This document shows positions 52,360-62,322 of a DNA stretch of 64,000 bases, in pieces. Origin of the DNA: Azomonas macrocytogenes (GTDB lineage: Bacteria > Pseudomonadota > Gammaproteobacteria > Pseudomonadales > Pseudomonadaceae). Both the position numbers and the translations under genes were made by a program. The notes beneath the pieces are model-generated. The model did not search any database. It saw only the letters and a program-made list of their open reading frames with translations, and had not been told where the DNA came from. Numbering within the stretch: the first letter of the stretch is position 1; each line of letters begins with the position of its first letter. The stretch covers positions 1 through 64,000 of the forward strand of contig NZ_JACHXI010000016.1 of NCBI RefSeq assembly GCF_014191985.1, written 5' to 3'.

Positions 52360-52741
52360 AAGGCCTGTTGACGCTACTGACACGGTCGCACCGAAGTCCA
52401 TTTTTGCGCGAGGCAAGGCGCGAGTCGCAATGTTTGGTAGTTCCAAACGTAAGGCGAGAAACGCCGCATCGCACAAAAATGGGCCCGACTCTTCGGGTTG
52501 CGCGGAATGGCCCCCCGATGCCGCTGCAGGGCTTGCAAGGGAGTTGGTGGATGGCATCCAGGACGTTGCTTGCACTCTTGTCGTAGCGCGTGGTGATAGC
52601 ACGCACGGTATTGGTAGCGCTCTCCACAAACAGCCCATTACCCCCTCCCTGCACAACCGAGCAGCAGGTCCTTGATGTGCTCCCATTGATCATCTCTGCG
52701 TGCGTATTTTTTGGTCATCTCGATTGTTTAGACCGGCCTTC
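52360..52741 (-). mobile_element. Internally deleted IS5-family element
   Basis: From the ATG at 52718 the reverse strand reads MTKKYARRDDQWEHIKDLLL then GCAGRG and a stop. This is the N-terminus of IS5-family OrfA. It is then joined in another frame to NGLFVESATNTVRAITTRYDKSASN, which resembles the C-terminal ATRYDK.A.N.L segment of the same transposase family. The central catalytic part is missing. The outer ends AAGGCCTGTTGA and AAGGCCGGTCTA are weakly alike and may be the terminal repeats. Confidence 0.6.
52395..52484. repeat. 90-bp imperfect palindrome in the IS5 remnant
   Basis: CCATTTTTGCGCGA (52398-52411) and TCGCACAAAAATGG (52469-52482) are inverted with one mismatch. GTTTGG (432-437) and CCAAAC (443-448 of the same kilobase) are inverted around the same centre near 52440. 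The intervening arms pair poorly. It looks like a remnant of a long hairpin at the transposon end. Confidence 0.55.
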
Positions 52742-52901
52742 TCTGTTTTTCAATTACCACATAAGGACGTAATTGATGATACGCCATAGCCTGAAGGGCC
52801 TCTTTTCATTTCCATGGAGCTTGTTTTTTAGGAGCTGAGGCTCCATCTTTGAAAGAGATAGCGATTTTCTGTTATGGCCAAAGCCGATAGAGATGAATTT
52901 T

Positions 52902-55295
52902 ATGAAGACAAGCATCGTTCTGCCTCTTTTGCCGCTGCGTGATGTCGTGGTTTATCCGCATATGGTTATTCCTCTTTTTGTCGGTCGAGAAAAGTCCATC
53001 GAAGCGCTCGAATCAGCGATGGTGGGAGAAAAGCAGATTCTGTTGTTGGCCCAAAAAAATCCTGCCGATGACGACCCCGGTGAGAATGAGCTATATCGAG
53101 TCGGAACCCTGGCTACTGTCTTACAGCTTCTGAAGTTGCCGGACGGCACAGTCAAAGTATTGGTTGAAGGTGAGCAGCGAGGTTTGATTGAGCGTTTCTT
53201 TGAGGCTGATGGGCACTGTCGCGTTGAGGTGACGCTTCTCGATGAAGCAAAAGTTGCCGAGCGTGAGGCTGAAGTCTTTGTTCGTAGTCTGCTGAGTCAG
53301 TTCGAGCAATACGTTCAGTTAGGCAAGAAGGTTCCTGCAGAGGTGCTGACTTCTTTGGCAAGTATTAGCGAGCCGGCTCGTCTAGTCGATACCATGGCTG
53401 CTCATATGGCTCTGAAAATTGAGCAGAAGCAGCAAATCCTTGAGGTTACCGATCTAAGTGCTCGTGTCGAGCATGTATTGGCTTTGCTGGATGCCGAAAT
53501 CGATTTGCTGCAGGTGGAGAAGCGCATTCGAGGTCGAGTCAAGAAGCAAATGGAGCGCAGCCAGCGTGAGTACTATCTGAATGAGCAGATGAAGGCAATT
53601 CAGAAGGAGCTGGGGGATATTGATGAAGGACATAACGAAATCGATGAGCTGAAGAAGCGAATCGATAATGCTGGAATGAGTAAGGATGCTCATGCTAAAG
53701 CACAGGCAGAGTTGAACAAGCTCAAGCAAATGTCGCCTATGTCTGCTGAAGCTACAGTGGTCCGTTCTTATATCGACTGGTTGGTGAATGTACCTTGGAA
53801 AGAAAGTAGCAAGGTCCGCCTGGATTTAGCCAAGGCTGAAGATATCCTAGATGCCGAGCACTATGGTCTTGAAGAGGTCAAAGAGCGAATTCTCGAGTAT
53901 CTTGCTGTGCAGAAGCGCGTCAAGAAGCTTAAAGGACCGGTTCTTTGCCTTGTTGGCCCGCCCGGAGTGGGTAAGACTTCATTGGCCGAATCTATTGCCA
54001 GAGCGACGAATCGTAAATTTACCCGCATGGCTTTAGGAGGAGTGCGTGACGAAGCGGAAATTCGTGGTCACCGCCGTACCTATATTGGTTCGATGCCGGG
54101 CCGCCTGATCCAGAGAATGGCCAAGGTTGGAGTACGTAACCCTTTGTTCTTGCTTGATGAAATCGATAAAATGAGCAATGACATGCGAGGCGACCCTGCG
54201 TCTGCCTTGCTTGAAGTGCTTGATCCTGAACAAAACCATAACTTCAATGATCATTATCTTGAAGTAGATTATGATTTGTCGGATGTCATGTTTTTGTGCA
54301 CCGCAAACTCGATGAACATTCCTGCTCCGTTACTTGACCGAATGGAAATCATTCGGTTGCCGGGATATACCGAGGATGAAAAGATCAATATTGCTAATCG
54401 CTATCTTGCATCCAAGCAAATTCAAGCAAATGGCTTGAAAAAAGATGAAGTGCAATTCGAGAATGCTGCTTTCCGCGATATGATTCGCCATTACACGCGT
54501 GAGGCTGGTGTACGTAGTCTAGAACGGCAGATAGCCAAGGTTTGCCGAAAAATCGTCAAGGAAAATGCCGCGCAGAAAAATTTCGAGGTAGTGGTTACAG
54601 CTGATTCACTCGAACACTATTTAGGTGTCCATAAGTTTCGCTATGGTCTCGCCGAGCAGCAAGATCAGGTCGGTCAAGTGACAGGACTTGCCTGGACCCA
54701 GGTCGGGGGAGAGCTTCTGACCATCGAGTCGGCAATGGTTCCGGGTAAAGGACGTCTGACCAAGACGGGTTCCCTTGGTGATGTTATGGGCGAATCCATT
54801 ACAGCAGCACTGACTGTAGTTCGCAGTCGTGCCAAGAGCCTGGGTATCGCGCTTGATTTTCACGAGAAGCAGGACATTCATATTCACGTGCCTGAAGGAG
54901 CTACTCCTAAGGATGGGCCTAGCGCAGGTATAGGCATGTGTACGGCACTGGTTTCAGCCCTTACCCAAATTCCAGTAAGAGCCGATGTTGCCATGACGGG
55001 CGAAATTACGTTGCGTGGCCAGGTTTTGGCTATTGGGGGATTGAAGGAAAAATTGCTGGCAGCGCACCGAGGGGGCATTAAAACAGTGATCATTCCTGAG
55101 GAAAATGCTCGTGACCTCAAGGAAATTCCGGAAAACATCAAGCAAGATTTGGAGATTAAGCCTGTCAAGTGGATTGACGAGGTCCTGCAAATTGCGCTGC
55201 AATATGCCCCGGAGCCCTTGTCTGATGCGGCTCCCGAGATAGTTAAGGATGACAATCGGGAAGCCGATTCCAAGGAGCGAATCAGCACTCATTAG
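52902..55295 (+). CDS. lon: ATP-dependent endopeptidase Lon
   Basis: 797 residues from the ATG at 52902, with GAGA eight bases upstream; an ATG at 52893 is the alternative. N-terminal substrate domain [27 protein letters not shown]+ module with [15 protein letters not shown] and [10 protein letters not shown], and a C-terminal Ser/Lys protease domain with [18 protein letters not shown] (catalytic Ser) and [23 protein letters not shown] (Lys). It degrades misfolded and regulatory proteins. A 7-bp stem (ATGGAGC/GCTCCAT) lies in the leader near 52814-52841. Confidence 0.97.
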   Translation: MKTSIVLPLLPLRDVVVYPHMVIPLFVGREKSIEALESAMVGEKQILLLAQKNPADDDPGENELYRVGTLATVLQLLKLPDGTVKVLVEGEQRGLIERFFEADGHCRVEVTLLDEAKVAEREAEVFVRSLLSQFEQYVQLGKKVPAEVLTSLASISEPARLVDTMAAHMALKIEQKQQILEVTDLSARVEHVLALLDAEIDLLQVEKRIRGRVKKQMERSQREYYLNEQMKAIQKELGDIDEGHNEIDELKKRIDNAGMSKDAHAKAQAELNKLKQMSPMSAEATVVRSYIDWLVNVPWKESSKVRLDLAKAEDILDAEHYGLEEVKERILEYLAVQKRVKKLKGPVLCLVGPPGVGKTSLAESIARATNRKFTRMALGGVRDEAEIRGHRRTYIGSMPGRLIQRMAKVGVRNPLFLLDEIDKMSNDMRGDPASALLEVLDPEQNHNFNDHYLEVDYDLSDVMFLCTANSMNIPAPLLDRMEIIRLPGYTEDEKINIANRYLASKQIQANGLKKDEVQFENAAFRDMIRHYTREAGVRSLERQIAKVCRKIVKENAAQKNFEVVVTADSLEHYLGVHKFRYGLAEQQDQVGQVTGLAWTQVGGELLTIESAMVPGKGRLTKTGSLGDVMGESITAALTVVRSRAKSLGIALDFHEKQDIHIHVPEGATPKDGPSAGIGMCTALVSALTQIPVRADVAMTGEITLRGQVLAIGGLKEKLLAAHRGGIKTVIIPEENARDLKEIPENIKQDLEIKPVKWIDEVLQIALQYAPEPLSDAAPEIVKDDNREADSKERISTH

Positions 55296-55426
55296 CGGGA
55301 CAGGCTTCGCTGACACTTTATTGAGCCCTTTTTCAAGTTTGGCTAGTGTGTCGTCTTGCCAATCCATTATCGCTTTGCTTACATCCTAAAACTAATATGA
55401 CTCAACAGGAATAAGGGGATTCTAGA

Positions 55427-55699
55427 GTGAATAAATCGGAACTGATCGATGCCATCGCCGCATCTGCCGACATCCCAAAAGCTATTGCAGGCCGTGCGTT
55501 GGATGCAATGATCGAATCCGTTACTGAAGCGCTGAAGTCGGGTGATTCCGTGGTTCTGGTTGGTTTCGGTACTTTTGCTGTCAAGGAACGGGCTGCTCGC
55601 ACTGGCCGCAATCCACAAACAGGTAACCCGATCAATATTGAAGCTGCCAAAATACCAGGCTTCAAAGCTGGTAAGGCGCTGAAAGATGCGGTGAACTGA
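55427..55699 (+). CDS. hupB: DNA-binding protein HU-beta
   Basis: 90 residues, GTG start preceded by AAGGGGA. Nucleoid-associated HU family: [45 protein letters not shown] with the DNA-binding arm, and [20 protein letters not shown]. It lies between lon and ppiD as in other gammaproteobacteria. Confidence 0.96.
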   Translation: MNKSELIDAIAASADIPKAIAGRALDAMIESVTEALKSGDSVVLVGFGTFAVKERAARTGRNPQTGNPINIEAAKIPGFKAGKALKDAVN

Positions 55700-55775
55700 T
55701 ACTACAACTCTCGTCAGTCTTACTGCGTCTTGGCCGGGGAAAATCCAGACGCTGACGCTGAAAAATAATATTCAG

Positions 55776-55805
55776 AAAAGGCGCATCCAATGGTGCGCCT
55801 TTTTC
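55776..55805 (+). terminator. Terminator after hupB
   Basis: AAAAGGCGCA at 55776-55785 pairs perfectly with TGCGCCTTTT at 55794-55803, with a T-run. It lies between hupB and the ppiD start at 55856. Confidence 0.85.
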
Positions 55806-55855
55806 TATTCTGCCCCTGCTATGGAGTCTGCTTCTGGCGGATTTCTGGAGGATCC

Positions 55856-57727
55856 ATGCTGCAAAACATCAGGGACAATTCCCAAGGCTGGATAGCCAAA
55901 ACGATCATAGGGCTCATTATCATGTTGATGGCTTTGACAGGTATCGAAGCCATATTCAACCAATCTGGCAATCAGCAGAAAGCCGCTGAGGTCAACGGCG
56001 AAACCATCTCGCAGGCTCAATTAGGTCAAGCTATAAACATGCAGCGAGCACAGCTTGCACAGCAATTGGGCGGCAACTTCGATAGTTCTTTGTTGAGGGA
56101 TGAATTCCTGCGTGCATCCGCACTCAATGGAGTTATTGATCGGACCCTGCTTCTGCAAAGTGCCAAGCGTTCGGGGTTTTCCTATTCCGCATCCGCGCTC
56201 GACCAAGTGATTCTGCAAACTCCTGAATTTCAAGCCGATGGTAAATTCGACCCTATTCGCTTCGACCAGGTCATTCGGAACATGGGCTACAGTCGCCTGC
56301 AGTTTCGTCAGCTACTTGAGCAGGAAATGCTTATTGGCCAGTTACGAGCAGGCATCATTGGTACAGGATTTGTCACTGATCAACAGGTCGATGCATTTGC
56401 CCGTCTGGAGCGGCAGACACGTGATTTTGGTATGTACACTATTACTGCCAATGTCGAAGCAATGGCGGTTACCGATGAAGATATCCAGCATTACTACGAG
56501 GCAAATGCAGGACGATTCCGTTCACCTGAACAAGTAGTCGCCGAATATGTAGAATTGAAGAAAGACGTCTTTTTCGATCAGGTCAGCGTTAATGAATCTC
56601 AGATAAAAGCTTTTTATGAAAAGCAGATTGCCGATCTCGGCGAACAGCGCCGGGCAGCCCATATCTTGATTGAAGTGAATGACAAGATCAGCGATGAGCA
56701 GGCTCGAGCAAAGATCGAGGATATTCATGCCCGCCTGGAGAAAGGCGAAGATTTTGCAACGCTGGCTAAGCAAGAGTCGCAGGATCCTGGCTCGGCGAAA
56801 GATGGCGGTGATTTGGGTTTTGCTGGACCAGGGGTTTACGATCCAACTTTCGAGAAAGCTTTGTACGCCCTGAAAGAGGGCGAGATTTCCGTACCTGTGC
56901 GTTCTGCTTTTGGCTGGCATCTAATCAAACTGCTGGGTGTGCAGGCACCTGAGATACCTACGCTGGAAAGCTTGAGACCGGAGCTCGTGCGTCAGCTAAA
57001 GGCCGAGCAGGTCGAGCAGCGTTTTGTGGAAGCGAGCAAGCAGTTGGAGTCTTCTGCTTATGAGTCAGCTGATCTGGCACAACCGGCTCAAGAATCGGGA
57101 TTGAAAGTTGAAACCACTGCTCCCTTTGGTCGTGAGGGCGGAGAGGGGATTGCTGCAAATAAGCAGGTAATCCAGGCTGCCTTCAGTGATCAGGTTCTGG
57201 TTGATGGTGCCAATAGCGATCTTATCGAGTTGGATCCGGAGACGGTGCTGGTCTTGCGCGTCAAAGAGCATCGAAAACCTGAAGCGCTTCCTTTGAATCA
57301 GGTAAAAGACGGTATTGCCAAGCAACTTAAGCACGAGAAGGCCACCGAGAAGGCTCGCCAGGATGGGCAAGGTCTGCTCGCCAAACTGCAAGGCAAGGAT
57401 AGCGCTGCTACTGAAGGTGATTCTGCCAATTGGCAGCAGGTTGAAGCAGCTGCCCGTAATCAGGACGGCGTTGATCCTGCCGTTCTGCAGGCTGTGTTCC
57501 GCATGCCAAAACCGAAGGACAAGAATCTCTCGAGCTATTCTAGTGTTACTCTCAACAACGGTAATTTTGTCGTGTTGCGCTTGGATGGTGTCAGTGCGCC
57601 GGAAGAGCCTTTGAATGCAGAGCAGAAGCAGGAGTATCGTAGGTTCCTGGCTTCTCGTGCTGGCCAGCAGGACTTCTCTGCTTTCATGAACAAGATTCGC
57701 TCAACTGCCGAGATCGAGCGTTTCTAG
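55856..57727 (+). CDS. ppiD: Peptidyl-prolyl isomerase/periplasmic chaperone PpiD
   Basis: 623 residues from the ATG at 55856, which has GGAGG upstream; the frame is open back to 55790 but that part overlaps the hupB terminator. One N-terminal membrane anchor (WIAKTIIGLIIMLMALTGIEAIF) is followed by SurA-like helical sequence. A parvulin domain lies at about 260-360 (RRAAHILIEVNDKISDEQARAKIEDI, QDPGSAKDGGDLGFAGPGVYDPTFEKALYAL, VRSAFGWHLIKLLG). A long C-terminal region completes it. It assists folding of secreted proteins at the Sec exit. Confidence 0.93.
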   Translation: MLQNIRDNSQGWIAKTIIGLIIMLMALTGIEAIFNQSGNQQKAAEVNGETISQAQLGQAINMQRAQLAQQLGGNFDSSLLRDEFLRASALNGVIDRTLLLQSAKRSGFSYSASALDQVILQTPEFQADGKFDPIRFDQVIRNMGYSRLQFRQLLEQEMLIGQLRAGIIGTGFVTDQQVDAFARLERQTRDFGMYTITANVEAMAVTDEDIQHYYEANAGRFRSPEQVVAEYVELKKDVFFDQVSVNESQIKAFYEKQIADLGEQRRAAHILIEVNDKISDEQARAKIEDIHARLEKGEDFATLAKQESQDPGSAKDGGDLGFAGPGVYDPTFEKALYALKEGEISVPVRSAFGWHLIKLLGVQAPEIPTLESLRPELVRQLKAEQVEQRFVEASKQLESSAYESADLAQPAQESGLKVETTAPFGREGGEGIAANKQVIQAAFSDQVLVDGANSDLIELDPETVLVLRVKEHRKPEALPLNQVKDGIAKQLKHEKATEKARQDGQGLLAKLQGKDSAATEGDSANWQQVEAAARNQDGVDPAVLQAVFRMPKPKDKNLSSYSSVTLNNGNFVVLRLDGVSAPEEPLNAEQKQEYRRFLASRAGQQDFSAFMNKIRSTAEIERF

Positions 57728-57755
57728 GATAGATTCGGTGCACTTGTTTCAGTCA

Positions 57756-57786
57756 TAAAAAAACCCGCAGAAATGCGGGTTTCTTT
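57756..57786. terminator. Bidirectional terminator, ppiD/fabI
   Basis: AAACCCGC at 57761-57768 pairs with GCGGGTTT at 57775-57782, with an A-run before and T-rich sequence after. It serves the converging ppiD and fabI genes. Confidence 0.85.
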
Positions 57787-57800
57787 GTGGAATATACGGC

Positions 57801-58595
57801 TCAATCTTCAAGTGTGCCCATTGCCGTGGTGTTGAAGCCACCATCGACATAAAGGATTTCTCCACTGATACCTGAAGCCAGGTTGGAGCAGAGGAATGCT
57901 CCTGCATTACCTACTTCTTCGATGGTTACATTGCGACGTAGAGGCGTTTGGCGCTCATTGGCAGCCAGCATCTTACGAAAACTGGCGATCCCCGAGGCCG
58001 CTAGGGTCCGGATCGGGCCGGCGGAAACGGCATTCACACGTGTACCTTCCGGGCCGAGGCTGGAAGCCAGGTAACGGACGCCTGCTTCGAGACTGGCCTT
58101 GGCCATGCCCATCACGTTGTAGTTGGGCATAGTCCGCTCGGCGCCCAGGTAGGAAAGAGTCAGGAGACTGCCGTTACGGCCTTTCATCAGTTCCCGTCCT
58201 GCCTTGGCCAGGGCGACGAAGCTGTAGGCACTGATATCGTGGGCAATGCGGAAGCCGTCACGCGTGGTGACGTTGGTGAAATCGCCATTCAGTTGATCGC
58301 CCGGAGCAAAGCCTACCGAATGTACGATGATATCCAAGCCATCCCATTTCTTGCCTAACTCTTCGAAAACATTAGCGATTTCTTCATCGCTGGCGACATC
58401 ACAGGGGAAACAAAACTCGGGACTGGAACCCCAGGCAGTGGCAAATTCCTCGACACGTCCTTTGAGTTTGTCGTTCTGGTAAGTGAAAGCCAGTTCCGCA
58501 CCTTCGCGATGCATGGCTGCGGCGATGCCGGAAGCGATCGATAGTTTGCTGGCTACACCGACGATCAATGCCCGCTTGCCACTAAGAAAACCCAT
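57801..58595 (-). CDS. fabI: Enoyl-[acyl-carrier-protein] reductase (NADH)
   Basis: 264 residues. It reduces enoyl-ACP in the last step of each fatty acid elongation cycle and is the triclosan target class. SDR-type features: nucleotide-binding [34 protein letters not shown], and the catalytic Tyr and Lys in [23 protein letters not shown]. Its ATG overlaps the end of the upstream ABC ATPase gene by 14 bases, so it is probably in the same transcript. Confidence 0.96.
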   Translation of the reverse strand: MGFLSGKRALIVGVASKLSIASGIAAAMHREGAELAFTYQNDKLKGRVEEFATAWGSSPEFCFPCDVASDEEIANVFEELGKKWDGLDIIVHSVGFAPGDQLNGDFTNVTTRDGFRIAHDISAYSFVALAKAGRELMKGRNGSLLTLSYLGAERTMPNYNVMGMAKASLEAGVRYLASSLGPEGTRVNAVSAGPIRTLAASGIASFRKMLAANERQTPLRRNVTIEEVGNAGAFLCSNLASGISGEILYVDGGFNTTAMGTLED

Positions 58596-60222
58596 GTACT
58601 TGTCCCTCTTCTGGTTGTTCGGCAGTTACCGGGGCCATGAAGGCCGATTCGAGCAACTGACGCGTATAGGGGTGCTGTGGTGCGGCAAAGATGGCATCTG
58701 CCGCGCCTTGTTCCACCACTTGTCCGTGCTTTACCACCATCAGTTGGTGGCTGAGCGCCTTTACCACTGCCAGGTCATGGCTGATAAACAGATAGGTCAG
58801 GTTGTACTTGGCCTGCAAGGTTCGTAGCAATTCCACTACCTGACGTTGCACCGTACGGTCGAGCGCCGAGGTAGGTTCGTCGAGCAGGATCATGGCCGGC
58901 TTGAGAACAAGTGCTCGGGCTATGGCGATGCGTTGGCGCTGTCCACCTGAAAATTCGTGAGGGTAACGGTGCCGAGTCTCCGGATCGAGCCCTACTTCTT
59001 GCAGCGCATCAATAATTGCCTGTTCCTGCTCCACTGCGTTACCCATGCCATGAATACGCAAACCTTCACCGATAATTTGAGCTACCGACATGCGTGGGCT
59101 GAGGCTACCGTAAGGATCCTGGAATACGACCTGCATTTCGCGTCGAAGTGGCCTGACTTGCCTCTGTGAGAGTTGATCCAGCGCCTCCCCATGAAAACGG
59201 ATCTGGCCTTGACTGGAAATCAGCCGCAAGATCGCCAACCCGAGCGTCGATTTGCCCGAACCACTCTCACCGACAATGCCCAGTGTCTGGCCTTTCGGCA
59301 AGCTGAAACCGACACCGTCGACTGCCTTGACATGATCGACCGTACGTTTGAACAACCCTTTTTTAATGGGGAACCACACGCGTAGGTCATTCACTTCGAG
59401 CAGAGGGCTGGCTGGTCCGACCTCTACCGGGCCCCCACTGGGTTCGGCCGCTAGCAGTTCGCGTGTATAGGGATGCTGCGGAGATGAAAACAACTGGTCG
59501 CAGCTGTTTTGTTCGACGATTCGGCCATGCTGCATCACGCAAACCCGGTGCGCGACACGTCGAACCAGGTTCAGATCGTGGCTGATCAACAGTAAAGCCA
59601 TACCCAGACGCTGCTGCAGATCCTTGAGTAGATCGAGAATCTTCAGTTGCACCGTGACGTCCAGTGCTGTGGTCGGTTCGTCGGCAATCAGCAACTGTGG
59701 TTCGTTGGCCAGGGCCATGGCAATCATGATTCGCTGGCGCTGGCCTCCTGACAGTTCATGGGGGTAGGCACGGATGCGCTGGCGTGGCTCCTTGATCCCA
59801 ACTAATTCGAGTAACTCTAGCGTGCGGGCAGTGGCTGCCTTGCCACGCAGTTTCTTGTGCTGCTGGAGAGCCTCGTTGATCTGTTGACCGACAGTATGTA
59901 ATGGGTTGAGCGAGGTCATCGGCTCCTGGAAGACCATGGCGATGCGGTTACCGCGCAATGTGCGTAGATGTTTTTCGCTGGCTTTAAGCAAATCTTCGCC
60001 ATTATGGAAGATTTGTCCGCTAGGGTGGCGAGCTAGCGGATAGGGTAAAAGGCGCAGAATCGAGTGTGCTGTGACTGATTTGCCCGAGCCGCTTTCGCCG
60101 ACGATGGCCAGGGTTTCGCCTTTACGAATCTCGAAATTGACACCTTCAACTACTCGCTGAGCCTGGCCGCCGTTGACGAACTCGACAGAAAGATCACGTA
60201 TTTCGATCAGATTTTCGGTCAT
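58582..60222 (-). CDS. yejF: Peptide ABC transporter ATP-binding protein, double domain (YejF-like)
   Basis: 546 residues with two complete ABC domains. The first has Walker [17 protein letters not shown] and signature [27 protein letters not shown]. The second has [16 protein letters not shown] and [27 protein letters not shown]. Linkers end in [12 protein letters not shown] and [12 protein letters not shown], typical of oligopeptide transporters. It corresponds to E. coli YejF and, by position beside fabI, to the P. aeruginosa Npp transporter that imports peptidyl-nucleoside antibiotics (from memory). Its ATG overlaps the yejE stop by 4 bases. Confidence 0.93.
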   Translation of the reverse strand: MTENLIEIRDLSVEFVNGGQAQRVVEGVNFEIRKGETLAIVGESGSGKSVTAHSILRLLPYPLARHPSGQIFHNGEDLLKASEKHLRTLRGNRIAMVFQEPMTSLNPLHTVGQQINEALQQHKKLRGKAATARTLELLELVGIKEPRQRIRAYPHELSGGQRQRIMIAMALANEPQLLIADEPTTALDVTVQLKILDLLKDLQQRLGMALLLISHDLNLVRRVAHRVCVMQHGRIVEQNSCDQLFSSPQHPYTRELLAAEPSGGPVEVGPASPLLEVNDLRVWFPIKKGLFKRTVDHVKAVDGVGFSLPKGQTLGIVGESGSGKSTLGLAILRLISSQGQIRFHGEALDQLSQRQVRPLRREMQVVFQDPYGSLSPRMSVAQIIGEGLRIHGMGNAVEQEQAIIDALQEVGLDPETRHRYPHEFSGGQRQRIAIARALVLKPAMILLDEPTSALDRTVQRQVVELLRTLQAKYNLTYLFISHDLAVVKALSHQLMVVKHGQVVEQGAADAIFAAPQHPYTRQLLESAFMAPVTAEQPEEGQVHGFS

Positions 60223-61244
60223 GTTCCTTTCCTCGGATCGAAGGCATCGCGGGCGGCTTCGCCGATGAATACCAATAGCGTCAACATCAGCGCCAGGACG
60301 GCAAAAGCGGTGATTCCCAGCCAGGGTGCCTGCAGGTTGGCCTTGCCCTGGGCGACCAGCTCGCCCAGCGAAGGCTCACCGGGTGGCAGGCCGAAACCGA
60401 GGAAATCGAGCGCCGTTAAAGTGCCGATGGCACCGGTGAGAATGAACGGCAGGAAGGTAAGGGTGGAGACCATGGCATTAGGCAGAATATGACGGAACAT
60501 GATGGCGCTATTGCGCATGCCCAGGGCTCGGGCAGCACGGACATATTCCAGATTGCGTCCGCGCAGGAATTCGGCACGCACCACGTCCACTAGAGCCATC
60601 CAGGAAAACAGCAGCATGATTCCGAGCAACCACCAAAAATTAGGTTGGACGAAACTGGCCAGAATGATCAATAGGTAAAGTACCGGCAAGCCGGACCAGA
60701 TTTCCAGCAAGCGTTGTCCGACCAGATCGACCCAGCCGCCGTAATAGCCCTGAAGTGCACCGGCAATCACGCCGATAATGCCGCTGAGTAAGGTCAGCGT
60801 CAGGGCGAATAGTATCGAAATCCGGAATCCGTAGATAACCCTGGCCAGTACATCGCGCCCCTGGTCGTCGGTACCCAGCCAGTTGACCAGCGAAGGGGGG
60901 GCCGGGGCAGGGATCTGCAACTCGTAATTGATGCTGGCATAGTCGAAGGGAAGTGGTGGCCAGATCATCCAACCGTCTTTTTTCGCTATCAGATCCTGGA
61001 TATAGGGGCTTTTGTAGTTTGCCTGCAGGGGAAATTCGCCACCAAAGGCAGTTTCCGCGTAACGCTTGAATACCGGGAAATACCATTCGCCATCGTAGCG
61101 CACGACGATCGGCTTATCGTTGGCGATCAGTTCGGCGCCAAGGCTGAGGGTAAAAAGTACCAGAAAGATCCAGAGCGACCACCAGCCTCGCTTGTTGGCC
61201 TTGAACAGTGCCAGTCGGCGCTGGTTGATAGGAGACAATGACAT
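60219..61244 (-). CDS. yejE: Peptide ABC transporter permease (YejE-like)
   Basis: 341 residues from the ATG at 61244, which follows GGGAGGG and lies just past the yejB stop. An N-terminal helix (GWWSLWIFLVLFTLSLGAELI) precedes a periplasmic loop. NWLGTDDQGRDVLARVIYGFRISI is the DppC/OppC hallmark, five further helices follow, and the EAA loop is in EYVRAARALGMRNSAIMFRHILPN. Inner-membrane partner of YejB. Confidence 0.94.
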   Translation of the reverse strand: MSLSPINQRRLALFKANKRGWWSLWIFLVLFTLSLGAELIANDKPIVVRYDGEWYFPVFKRYAETAFGGEFPLQANYKSPYIQDLIAKKDGWMIWPPLPFDYASINYELQIPAPAPPSLVNWLGTDDQGRDVLARVIYGFRISILFALTLTLLSGIIGVIAGALQGYYGGWVDLVGQRLLEIWSGLPVLYLLIILASFVQPNFWWLLGIMLLFSWMALVDVVRAEFLRGRNLEYVRAARALGMRNSAIMFRHILPNAMVSTLTFLPFILTGAIGTLTALDFLGFGLPPGEPSLGELVAQGKANLQAPWLGITAFAVLALMLTLLVFIGEAARDAFDPRKGT

Positions 61245-61245
61245 C

Positions 61246-62322
61246 TCAACCCTCCCTGCTTGCAAAGTCGATGCGTGGATCGACCAGGGTGTAGGTAAGA
61301 TCTCCGATCAGTTTTACCAGCAATCCAAGCAAGGTAAAGAGGAACAGCGTTCCGAACACGACAGGGTAATCTCGATTGACGGCAGACTCGAAGCTGAGCA
61401 GGCCAAGTCCATCGAGAGAGAAGATCACTTCGATCAGTAGCGATCCGGTGAAGAACATCCCGATGAAGGCAGAAGGAAAACCGGCAATGATGATCAGCAT
61501 GGCATTGCGAAAGACATGACCATACAGCACACGATAATTGCTCAACCCCTTGGCGCGAGCAGTTATCACGTATTGTTTGTTGATTTCGTCGAGAAAACTG
61601 TTCTTGGTCAACAGCGTCAGGGTAGCGAAGTTGCCGATTACCAATGCAGTAATAGGCAACGCCAGATGCCAGAAATAATCGATGATTTTGCCGCCCAGGG
61701 TGAGTTCCTCGAAGTTGCTGGAGGTCAGGCCGCGTAGCGGGAACCAGTTCCAGTAGCTACCCCCTGCGAATAGCACGATCAGCAGGATGGCGAAAAGAAA
61801 GGCTGGAATGGCATAGCCGATCACGATCACCGAACTGGTCCAGACATCGAAGGCGCTGCCGTGGCGAGTAGCCTTGGCTATCCCCAGCGGGATGGAAACC
61901 ATATACATGATCAAGGTGCTCCATAACCCGAGGGATATGGAAACCGGCATTTTCTCCAGGATTAAATCGGTTACCTTTGCGTCACGGAAAAAGCTGATGC
62001 CGAAATCCAGCTGCGAGTAATTGACCAGCATGGTCCAGAAGCGCTCGTGAGGTGGCTTGTCGAAACCGTATTGGCGCTCTATTTCCGCTATGAGCTCCGG
62101 ATCCAGGCCCTGAGCTCCACGGTATCTGTTGGTTGCCGTGGCGACTTCCGAACCGCCGCCGGCGAAACGGCTGGTGGCACCGCCTTCGATGCCTTCAAGC
62201 TTGGCGATGGCTTGTTCGACCGGGCCGCCAGGAGCAGCCTGGATAATGACGAAATTGATCAGCAGGATACCGAACAGGGTCGGAACGATCAGCAGCAGGC
62301 GCCGCAGAATATACGCCAGCAT
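61246..62322 (-). CDS. yejB: Peptide ABC transporter permease (YejB-like)
   Basis: 358 residues. DppB/OppB-type permease with an N-terminal helix ([31 protein letters not shown]), a Yej-specific loop ([33 protein letters not shown]), [20 protein letters not shown], and the EAA loop in [25 protein letters not shown]. Its stop precedes the yejE ATG by one base and its start touches the yejA stop, so the four genes are tightly coupled. Confidence 0.94.
   Translation of the reverse strand: MLAYILRRLLLIVPTLFGILLINFVIIQAAPGGPVEQAIAKLEGIEGGATSRFAGGGSEVATATNRYRGAQGLDPELIAEIERQYGFDKPPHERFWTMLVNYSQLDFGISFFRDAKVTDLILEKMPVSISLGLWSTLIMYMVSIPLGIAKATRHGSAFDVWTSSVIVIGYAIPAFLFAILLIVLFAGGSYWNWFPLRGLTSSNFEELTLGGKIIDYFWHLALPITALVIGNFATLTLLTKNSFLDEINKQYVITARAKGLSNYRVLYGHVFRNAMLIIIAGFPSAFIGMFFTGSLLIEVIFSLDGLGLLSFESAVNRDYPVVFGTLFLFTLLGLLVKLIGDLTYTLVDPRIDFASREG

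Noticed and set aside
52741-52901. Heat-shock (sigma-32) promoter for lon
   Set aside because: I looked for CTTGAA and CCCCAT-like boxes with proper spacing; the best candidates match too poorly to report.
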